Shown here: piece after piece, positions 33,162 to 39,180 of the stretch
Layout: every line of letters begins with the position of its first letter
How positions within the stretch are numbered: position 1 is the first letter of the stretch
NCBI GenBank assembly: GCA_042095835.1
Contig: JBELML010000046.1
Coordinates: forward strand, 1 to 39,180
Length of the DNA: 39,180 bases
DNA from: DATFKA01 sp042095835
GTDB lineage: Bacteria > Bacteroidota > Bacteroidia > Chitinophagales > Saprospiraceae
Direction of reading: 5' to 3'
Program-made: the position numbers and the translations under genes
The notes under the pieces: model-generated
What the model saw: the letters and a program-made list of their open reading frames with translations, nothing else
What the model was told of the DNA's origin: nothing
Database searches by the model: none

Positions 33162-33411
33162 GATAAAAAAAGGGACTAAAAAAATAAAAATAAAAATAGA
33201 ATTGAGTAGAAATTGAAGTGGTAAGTGTCTGTAGATTAGTTAATTGTGTGGGTTGGAGGGTTTAATTTTGAGCCAGTATTAATATTTTTTGTACTTACTT
33301 TCAGTGGAGAAAAATTAGACATTTGTATCGTAAGCAATTGGGAAATAAATAATCAAAAGAAATTTCCTGATAACTACTAGCAATGATAATCCCACGAATA
33401 AAGAATAATGA

Positions 33412-33526
33412 CATTTATAATCTCATGAGTCATTTTCGGGTATCAAAAGAGATATCCGTTGGTATGTAGATAGCCTCTCAAAGCTCTTTTTGAAAGCCGG
33501 TTAGTTCACTAACCGGCATTTTTTTT
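33412..33526 (+). ncRNA. Candidate structured small RNA unit B
   Basis: Begins with the exact 19-bp box of unit A (33412-33430), then a hairpin GGGTATC / GATATCC with loop AAAAGA, where unit A has a longer GGGTATC stem, the shared TATGTAGAT, and CTCTTTTTGAAAGCC. It ends in a strong terminator. The length is about 115 nt. It could be a free small RNA or an attenuated leader for rpe, whose start codon is about 220 bp further on. Confidence 0.4.
33496..33526 (+). terminator. Strong rho-independent terminator of unit B
   Basis: Perfect 9-bp stem GCCGGTTAG / CTAACCGGC with loop TTCA (33496-33517), then A and eight T residues. The nearest rightward protein gene upstream ends at 31208, behind a full leftward gene, so the terminated transcript is probably non-coding or an rpe leader. 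Confidence 0.85.
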
Positions 33527-33747
33527 GCTCTTTTCTAAAAACACAAAAGTATAATTTTTTTTTGAAAGGATCAAGTTACCCACCTATCCTTTTGCTCCAA
33601 GCACTTTTTCAGCCTCTATTTCCTTACTTCTTCGGTTCTCTACCTATTAATAGGCGTTTCCCTGATCTTCTTGAAAAAGGAAATGCTTCCACCTTTTTAA
33701 CCCTCTCAAATAGTTTCTATCTTTCCGCCTCAAAAATCAAGTACAAT

Positions 33748-34419
33748 ATGAAGCATTTGGTGGCGCCATCACTATTGGCCGCAGACTTCACTCGTCTACA
33801 AACCGAAATCGACATCGTCAACAATAGCCAGGCAGATTGGCTCCACCTAGATGTCATGGATGGTCGTTTTGTTCCGAATATCACCTTTGGTATGTTTATC
33901 ATCAAGGCGATCCGTAAAATGTGTACTAAACCACTCGATGTTCACTTAATGATAGAACAGCCCGAATTGTATATCGAGCAATTTCGAGAAGCAGGAGCAG
34001 ACAATATTAGTGTTCACTACGAAGCCTGTTCGCATCTGCACCGTAGCATTCAGCAGATCAGAGCAACTGGAGCCAAAGCAGGGGTGGCCCTTAATCCGCA
34101 TACGCCCGTGCACCTTTTGGAAGATATTTTAGAAGATATCGATATGGTAATCCTGATGTCGGTGAATCCTGGTTTTGGAGGACAAAAATTTATCCATCGT
34201 ACTTTAGCGAAAATCAGGCAATTGAGAGATATGGCTATCGTTAGGAATATAGATTTGCGAATTGAGATTGATGGGGGCGTAGGTTTGCAAAATGCAGAAA
34301 AGATTCTCCAAGCCGGTGCAGACGTACTTGTAGCTGGTAGTAGTGTCTTTAAATCAGAAAACCCTCAACTGTCTATTGAACGGCTAAAAGCCATCGGAGA
34401 AATGCCCTTTTTAGCGTAA
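33748..34419 (+). CDS. rpe: Ribulose-phosphate 3-epimerase
   Basis: Interconverts ribulose 5-phosphate and xylulose 5-phosphate in the pentose phosphate pathway; cytoplasmic TIM-barrel metalloenzyme of 223 aa. APSLLAADFTRL opens the barrel; WLHLDVMDGRFVPNITFG (31-48) supplies metal and catalytic residues His33, Asp35 and Asp38; DVHLMIEQPELYI, MSVNPGFGGQKFI, LRIEIDGGV (catalytic Asp) and LVAGSSVF (phosphate site) follow in order. The frame is open to 33562, but the conserved protein starts at MKHLVAPS, giving 33748. The TonB-dependent receptor gene begins 37 bp downstream. Confidence 0.95.
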   Translation: MKHLVAPSLLAADFTRLQTEIDIVNNSQADWLHLDVMDGRFVPNITFGMFIIKAIRKMCTKPLDVHLMIEQPELYIEQFREAGADNISVHYEACSHLHRSIQQIRATGAKAGVALNPHTPVHLLEDILEDIDMVILMSVNPGFGGQKFIHRTLAKIRQLRDMAIVRNIDLRIEIDGGVGLQNAEKILQAGADVLVAGSSVFKSENPQLSIERLKAIGEMPFLA

Positions 34420-34456
34420 GTTTGCCAGGGCAATTGCTCTATTACTAGAAACGATT

Positions 34457-36988
34457 ATGAAACACGTTTTACTCTCTTTGTTGTGTTGTTGCTTAAGTAC
34501 TTTGCTTGTAGGTCAGGCAAGAGCTACCATCACAGGAATCATTACTGATGCCGATACCGGCGAGCCGATTGATCTTGTGGATGTTTTTGTAGTAGGTACG
34601 AATTTTAATACCCAGTCTGCTAGCAATGGCCGTTATAGTCTGGAAGTACCGATTAATGATGCCTTAAGAATCATTTTTACTCGAGTAGGATATAAAGAAA
34701 CACCTGTCAATATTCCAGCTATGCCCTCTGGTAGTGTACGCCAGTTGGATATCGGCTTGGCTGCCCAAAACTCTGACTTGGAAGTAGAGGTGCGCGCCAG
34801 CAAGATATTGCAAAACGGGATGATCCGAGAAGGTGTCGAACAGCTAAAATTGATCCCTTCGGCCTCCGGGAATCTGGAGAGCCTCCTTCCTTCGATTGCT
34901 TTAGGAACCAGTGCTGGTACGGGTGGAGAGCTATCCTCCCAATACAATGTAAGAGGAGGGAACTACGATGAAAACCTGGTCTACGTCAACGATTTTCAAA
35001 TCTATCGACCACAGCTTATCCGAGCAGGTCAGCAGGAAGGTTTGAGCTTTCCTAATATTGATTTGATTAGTAATCTATCCTTCTCTTCTGGTGGTTTTGA
35101 AGCCCGCTATGGCGATAAACTATCTTCTGTCCTTGATATTAAGTACAAACGTCCAGACTCTACCCGCGCTTCCTTAGGGGCAAGTTTATTAGGCGGTTCT
35201 GCACATCTAGAAGGGAGTTTTAATGTAGGTAAAGACGAATACCAAAAACTAAGGTATTTGATTGGTGCCCGCTATAAAACAACCCGCTACCTATTGGGGA
35301 CTTTAGACATTCAAGGAGAATATCAACCCGATTTTTCAGATATCCAAGCTTATATTACCTATGATATTACCCGCGATCTACAACTGGGTGTACTTGGAAA
35401 CTATAACCGAGCGGTCTACAATTTTGTGCCCACCGAACGGAATACTGGATTTGGTCTGATCAACTTTGCGCTCCAATTATTTAGTGTGTTTGATGGACAG
35501 GAGCGCGACGAGTTCACCACATCTATGGGCGGCGTCTCCTTGACCTATATCCCGGATCGCAAACGCAATCCATTGTTTTTGAAACTATTGGCCTCTACAA
35601 ATCGCTCTGATGAAAATGAGGCTTTTGACATTATTGGCCAGTACAGCCTCCGACAAATTGATTCTGATTTGGGAAGTGGAGACTTTGGTGAAGTCATCGC
35701 AGAACTGGGAGTAGGGACTCAACAAGAATTTGTGAGAAATTTCTTGAATACAGAAGTCAATAATATTGAGCACCGTGGAGGTGTCGAGTTTCAATTATAT
35801 CCCAAGGGCGACAACGTCACGAGCAGCCATTTTGTACAATGGAGTGCCAAATACCAGCAAGAGAATATTAGCGATAATATTAATGAGTGGGAGCGCCTAG
35901 ATTCGGCAGGCTATTCTTTGCCCTATGATCCAGGCCAGGTCTTACTATTTAATACTTTAAGAACCTCCAATGATTTAGCTTCTAATCGCTATTCTGGGTT
36001 TTTACAGAATACCTACACCTACCGCGATGAACAAAAAGCCGAGATTAAATTGTCTGCTGGGGCAAGAGTGTCTTATTGGGATTTGAATGGAGAGTTATTA
36101 TTGTCTCCACGGGCCCAGTTGTTGTATAAACCACTCAGTGGCAAACGCGACATCTCCTATCGCCTAGCAGGTGGTATCTATAACCAGCCTCCGTTTTATC
36201 GAGAAATGCGCCGCCTAGATGGTACGATCAATACAGATTTGCGCGCGCAAAAATCTGCCCACATTGTAGGTGGGATGACTATGGATTTTTACATCGGTAA
36301 GAAGAACCCGAAGAAATTTCGCTTCATTACCGAAGCCTATTATAAAAGCTTGTGGGATTTGGTGTCCTATGATATTGAAAATGTTCGGATTCGCTACTCA
36401 GGCGAGAACGACGCTACGGGATATGTGACGGGTATAGATTTTAGAATTAATGGAGAATTTGTCCCAGATGCCGAATCTTGGATCAACCTTTCCTTCTTGC
36501 GAGCGAGAGAAAGTTTGAGTAATGTACAGCACCTCCAGCGGGAAATAGGCCAGGCCGAAGCGACGCCAGTTGCAGATGTGCCCAGACCTACAGATCAATT
36601 TATGACCTTATCTATTTTCTTTCAGGATTACCTGCGTACGAATAAAGACTTTGCCATGCATTTAAACGTGACAGTTGGTACTGGTCTGCCTTTTGGCTTA
36701 CGAGGAAATAATGAGGTTTTTCGGAATACCTATCGCTTTGATCCTTATCATAGGGTAGATATCGGATTCTCTTTTTTACTTTGGGAGGAAGCTAAACGCA
36801 GTAAAAGACCCAATCACTTCCTTCGATTTACTCGGCGCTCTTGGCTAAGTTTAGAGGTTTTTAATTTGATGCAGGTGCAAAACCAAGCAGGTAATACCTG
36901 GATAAAAACCGTATTTAACCAACAGTACGCTATTCCTAATTTTTTAACTTCCCGGCGGATTAACCTAAGGGTGAAATTTGATTTCTAA
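34457..36988 (+). CDS. TonB-dependent receptor with CarboxypepD_reg domain
   Basis: Outer-membrane active-uptake receptor of 843 aa. Signal peptide (LLSLLCCCLSTLLVGQ), then a CarboxypepD_reg-like beta-sandwich (about 22-110: ATITGIITDADTGEPIDLVD, GRYSLEVP), a plug domain (about 115-235: QYNVRGGNYDENLVYVNDFQ, GGFEARYGDKLSSVLDIKYK) and a 22-strand-type barrel ending in RRINLRVKFDF with a terminal aromatic residue. No SusD partner is present, so it is not a Sus-type pair. Ligand unknown. The stop codon overlaps the start of a small membrane protein gene (TAATG). Confidence 0.92.
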   Translation: MKHVLLSLLCCCLSTLLVGQARATITGIITDADTGEPIDLVDVFVVGTNFNTQSASNGRYSLEVPINDALRIIFTRVGYKETPVNIPAMPSGSVRQLDIGLAAQNSDLEVEVRASKILQNGMIREGVEQLKLIPSASGNLESLLPSIALGTSAGTGGELSSQYNVRGGNYDENLVYVNDFQIYRPQLIRAGQQEGLSFPNIDLISNLSFSSGGFEARYGDKLSSVLDIKYKRPDSTRASLGASLLGGSAHLEGSFNVGKDEYQKLRYLIGARYKTTRYLLGTLDIQGEYQPDFSDIQAYITYDITRDLQLGVLGNYNRAVYNFVPTERNTGFGLINFALQLFSVFDGQERDEFTTSMGGVSLTYIPDRKRNPLFLKLLASTNRSDENEAFDIIGQYSLRQIDSDLGSGDFGEVIAELGVGTQQEFVRNFLNTEVNNIEHRGGVEFQLYPKGDNVTSSHFVQWSAKYQQENISDNINEWERLDSAGYSLPYDPGQVLLFNTLRTSNDLASNRYSGFLQNTYTYRDEQKAEIKLSAGARVSYWDLNGELLLSPRAQLLYKPLSGKRDISYRLAGGIYNQPPFYREMRRLDGTINTDLRAQKSAHIVGGMTMDFYIGKKNPKKFRFITEAYYKSLWDLVSYDIENVRIRYSGENDATGYVTGIDFRINGEFVPDAESWINLSFLRARESLSNVQHLQREIGQAEATPVADVPRPTDQFMTLSIFFQDYLRTNKDFAMHLNVTVGTGLPFGLRGNNEVFRNTYRFDPYHRVDIGFSFLLWEEAKRSKRPNHFLRFTRRSWLSLEVFNLMQVQNQAGNTWIKTVFNQQYAIPNFLTSRRINLRVKFDF

Positions 36989-37149
36989 TGAGCTCAGAAT
37001 CTGGAAAAAAAAGATTACTCACCAGATGGGAGAAAATATTTTTGGCCATCGCTTTGATCATTCTGCTCTATTTTACGGTCACCAAATTAGGTATACGTAT
37101 GGGCAAAGTAGTAGACGATACAGAAATCATCGACCCTTACAAAGATTAA
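36988..37149 (+). CDS. 53-aa single-pass membrane protein coupled to the TonB receptor
   Basis: Starts at the ATG inside TAATG, where TAA (36986-36988) ends the receptor gene: classical translational coupling. The protein has a basic N-terminus (MSSESGKKRLLTRWEK), one hydrophobic helix (IFLAIALIILLYFTVT, about 17-32) and a short acidic tail (VVDDTEIIDPYKD). Positive-inside bias predicts the N-terminus in the cytoplasm and the tail in the periplasm. Codon use and composition look normal. I recognise no family. The arrangement suggests a partner or stability factor for the receptor, but this is inference. Confidence 0.7.
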   Translation: MSSESGKKRLLTRWEKIFLAIALIILLYFTVTKLGIRMGKVVDDTEIIDPYKD

Positions 37150-37250
37150 TCATTGCCTGATGGCTTGGTAAATCCTAAAATGATGTGAATTTATGGCTTA
37201 GGAATATACTAATGCTATAGTGCGATTTTCAACAACCTCAACACCTCCTC

Positions 37251-37664
37251 ATGCGTAAATTAGAACACATCGGTATTGCTGTCAAAGATTTAGACGCCGT
37301 CAATGAATTGTATACCACCATTTTAGGGACTGGCCCTTATAAAATGGAAGAGGTGGCTTCGGAGCATGTCAAAACTTCTTTTTTTCAAACAGGAGATTCC
37401 AAGGTAGAATTTCTGGAAGCTACACATCCCGATAGTGCTATCGCTAAATATATTGAGAAGCGAGGCGAGGGATTACATCATATTGCATTTGAAGTTGATG
37501 ATATTCACGCAGAGATGCAGCGCCTGGCTGATCAAGGTTTTCGCATCCTCAACGAACAGCCCAAGCGAGGTGCTGACAATAAATGGGTGTGTTTCCTACA
37601 TCCCAAAAGTGCCAATGGTGTACTAGTAGAGTTATGTCAAAGTATCGACCCATTAATTCCTTAA
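37251..37664 (+). CDS. mce: Methylmalonyl-CoA epimerase
   Basis: Interconverts (R)- and (S)-methylmalonyl-CoA, linking propionyl-CoA metabolism to succinyl-CoA; cytoplasmic. It is 137 aa with a glyoxalase/VOC fold in two halves: KLEHIGIAVKDLDAVNELYT, KVEFLEAT, GLHHIAFEVDDI and NGVLVELCQ. Metal ligands expected for the family are His6, His76 or His77, and Glu127; the general-acid glutamates of the family are also available. No mutase or carboxylase gene is in this window. Confidence 0.92.
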   Translation: MRKLEHIGIAVKDLDAVNELYTTILGTGPYKMEEVASEHVKTSFFQTGDSKVEFLEATHPDSAIAKYIEKRGEGLHHIAFEVDDIHAEMQRLADQGFRILNEQPKRGADNKWVCFLHPKSANGVLVELCQSIDPLIP

Positions 37665-37717
37665 CGCATTTACCCAATGTTGCATTTACTCATGGTTAAT
37701 AATCACACATTATACAC

Positions 37718-38494
37718 TTGGACTTAAACTGGTATCACTACGTAATCGCCATTATTGGATCAACTATTGCTGGCGGCATTAATACTTTGGCTGGGAATGG
37801 ATCGGCGATCACGCTTACGATTCTTACGGAATTGATTGGACTGCCTGGAAATATGGCCAATGGCACCAATCGAGTAGGTGTTTGGAGTCAAAGTATGGCA
37901 GGTTCTTACGCTTTTCATAAAAATGGAAAACTAAAAATCAAGGACAGCTGGCTATACATCCTCTTGACGACCATCGGCGCGATTGCTGGTATTATTACGG
38001 CTATTTATGTCAGTAATGAACAGTTTTTGGTGGTTTTTCGATTTTTGTTGGTAGCGATGTTTGTGGTCATTTTGATTAAACCTAAACGCTGGTTGAGGGA
38101 GACCGATAAAACGCTCCAGCCTTCGCTATGGCTGGCTATTCCACTTTTTTTGGGTGTCGGTTTTTATGGTGGCTTTATCCAGATGGGTATGGGGATCATC
38201 TTTTTGGCCATTATGGTATTGGTGGCTCGCTATAGCCTGATAGATGCGAATGCTGTCAAGATAGCCGTAGTCGCCATTTATACCTTACTGGCCCTTGCTA
38301 TTTTCGAATATCGAGGATTAATTGATTGGAAAATAGGCCTTTTGATGGCCGTTGGACAAACCATTGGAGGTTACTATACCGCTGTTTTTGCAGCTAAAAG
38401 TCCTGCTGCCAATATCTGGGCACACCGAGTATTAGTAGTGGTCGTCATTGCAGCTATTATTAAGACCTTCGAATTACACAAGTTTTTCCTTTAA
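37718..38494 (+). CDS. TauE/SafE (TSUP) family membrane transporter
   Basis: Inner-membrane permease of 258 aa with about eight helices. The first-repeat motif GGINTLAGNGSAITLTILTE followed by GLPGNMANGTNRVGV, and the second-repeat YGGFIQMGMGIIFLAIMVLV, are diagnostic for TSUP proteins, which move sulfite, sulfoacetate or other organosulfur anions, or are uncharacterised. The start appears to be TTG at 37718-37720: family proteins begin a few residues before the first helix, no in-frame ATG lies upstream, and the next internal ATG (residue 46) would remove helix 1. Confidence 0.87.
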   Translation: MDLNWYHYVIAIIGSTIAGGINTLAGNGSAITLTILTELIGLPGNMANGTNRVGVWSQSMAGSYAFHKNGKLKIKDSWLYILLTTIGAIAGIITAIYVSNEQFLVVFRFLLVAMFVVILIKPKRWLRETDKTLQPSLWLAIPLFLGVGFYGGFIQMGMGIIFLAIMVLVARYSLIDANAVKIAVVAIYTLLALAIFEYRGLIDWKIGLLMAVGQTIGGYYTAVFAAKSPAANIWAHRVLVVVVIAAIIKTFELHKFFL

Positions 38495-38613
38495 GAATTC
38501 GGTATCTTTACACCGCTTTAAAGTGTCTTAAGGATACGATCATCCTTGGGTTTAGCGTGTTATAGTATTGACACATGAAGTCATTTACTCATTGATACAT
38601 TGATATAAAAAAC

Positions 38614-39045
38614 ATGGTTGGCTTTTTTGATAGAGAGCAGGAAAACAAAATCATCTCAGCTATTCGTATTGCTGAGAAAAATACTTCTGGAGAAATTAGA
38701 GTGCATCTTCATAAAGAGATCGATAAAGACCTCATGCGTGATGCAAAGTTAGCCTTCCAGAAAATGGGTATGCACAAAACCAAAGGCCGCAATGGGGTCC
38801 TTATTTTTCTAGTTCCAGAAGCCAAACAGTTTGCCATTATCGGAGATAAGGGAATAGATAAGTCTACACCAGACGATTTCTGGGAGACAACCCGCGATCT
38901 GATGCAGCAATATTTCCGAAAAGGTGATTTTCTAGAAGGCATTATTCAAGGTGTGACGAAGGTAGGAGAGGAGTTGAAAGCTTTCTTTCCTTATGCTTCG
39001 GATGATGAAAATGAGCTTTCCGATGAAATTTCTTACGGCGAGTAG
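38614..39045 (+). CDS. TPM-domain protein
   Basis: A 143-aa soluble protein covering one TPM domain: IISAIRIAEKNTSGEIRVHL, HKTKGRNGVLIFLVPEAKQF, AIIGDKGIDKSTPDDFW and FRKGDFLEGIIQGVTKVGEE. It lacks the signal peptide and C-terminal helix found in many TPM proteins, so it is probably cytoplasmic. In related genomes such proteins sit beside LemA and a second TPM protein; here neither is visible up to the window edge. Function unclear; phosphatase activity reported for plant TPM domains should not be assumed. Confidence 0.86.
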   Translation: MVGFFDREQENKIISAIRIAEKNTSGEIRVHLHKEIDKDLMRDAKLAFQKMGMHKTKGRNGVLIFLVPEAKQFAIIGDKGIDKSTPDDFWETTRDLMQQYFRKGDFLEGIIQGVTKVGEELKAFFPYASDDENELSDEISYGE

Positions 39046-39131
39046 AATAGCTTTTAGCCGAGTTTCTCCTAGGGTTTGCCGAAAATTGAAGTGACTTTTC
39101 TGCTTTTTGTTGTTATAATATATAAATATAA

Positions 39132-39180
39132 ATGACATCACAAAAAAATCAAATGCGACAGTCTCCATATATAATTCGAA
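39132..39180 (+). CDS. Possible start of a further gene, cut by window end
   Basis: An ATG at 39132 opens a frame (MTSQKNQMRQSPYIIR) with no stop before the window ends. The upstream 30 bases are AT-rich (TATAATATATAAATATAA), suitable for a promoter or weak ribosome-binding region. A second in-frame ATG lies at codon 8. Too little sequence to assign a product. Confidence 0.3.
   Translation, partial: MTSQKNQMRQSPYIIR

Noticed and set aside
33562..33747. 62-residue N-terminal extension of rpe
   Set aside because: Family proteins start at the MKHLVAPSLL-type sequence; the extension is low-quality and outside the enzyme fold.
1..39180. Defence island, prophage, integron or biosynthetic cluster
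   Set aside because: No nuclease, integrase, transposase, phage structural or NRPS/PKS-type gene is present; gene content is core metabolism and envelope.

Overview
The window looks like a chromosomal segment of a free-living member of the Bacteroidota, probably of the Saprospiria/Lewinella type. The phylum assignment rests on TTG / TAnnTTTG promoters (for example before the tRNA, tetR, arsR and queA genes), a DUF2795 protein, a TonB-dependent receptor with an N-terminal CarboxypepD_reg domain, DUF4369-thioredoxin and DUF983 proteins, and many lipoproteins. The narrower placement is inference from memory of gene families. There is no prophage, CRISPR array, complete insertion sequence or biosynthetic cluster; most genes are ordinary housekeeping, envelope and transport genes.

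Layout. 0-3.1 kb: an EI24-like membrane protein, a GT4 glycosyltransferase and phosphoheptose isomerase GmhA (envelope glycans). 3.2-11 kb, mostly leftward: a YkgJ-type Cys-cluster protein, a TspO-related membrane protein, an AGCS amino-acid/cation symporter, a lipoprotein, a secreted esterase with a purple-acid-phosphatase-like enzyme, and a PQQ-type sugar dehydrogenase. 11.2-14.7 kb: tRNA-Leu(GAG), an ArsR-type regulator, DUF983, a secreted two-repeat protein and metF. 14.8-19.9 kb: a TetR-controlled ABC export operon (LolA-like protein, two FtsX-type permeases, LolD-like ATPase). 19.9-26 kb: a START-domain protein, a TlpA-like protein, a small membrane protein, and a leftward run of DUF2795, cmk, lipoprotein and MsbA-type exporter. 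26.3-32.6 kb: a transglutaminase-like protein, queA, a MacB-like permease without an ATPase, an AviRa-family 23S rRNA methyltransferase and a helical-repeat protein. 33.7-39.2 kb: rpe, a TonB-dependent receptor with a translationally coupled 53-aa membrane protein, methylmalonyl-CoA epimerase, a TauE/SafE transporter and a TPM-domain protein.

The most interesting signals are non-coding. (1) Four diverged 160-192 bp MITE-like elements (1-184, 6900-7059, 15446-15607, 27506-27697) share an architecture: terminal inverted repeats private to each copy or subfamily, and a conserved core around a hairpin whose arms change in a compensatory way. Two copies have perfect 3-bp target duplications; one of these duplicated the TAA stop codon of tetR and so separated tetR from its operon without damaging the protein. 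(2) A 1.1-kb intergenic region (32637-33747) holds two homologous structured units, each with the same 19-bp box, a GGGTATC-type hairpin and a terminal hairpin; the second ends in a strong rightward terminator although no rightward protein gene lies upstream. This is the best candidate for an undescribed small-RNA pair. (3) A 44-bp tandem repeat splits the same ABC operon between its permease and ATPase genes. (4) A near-palindromic operator overlaps the tetR promoter.
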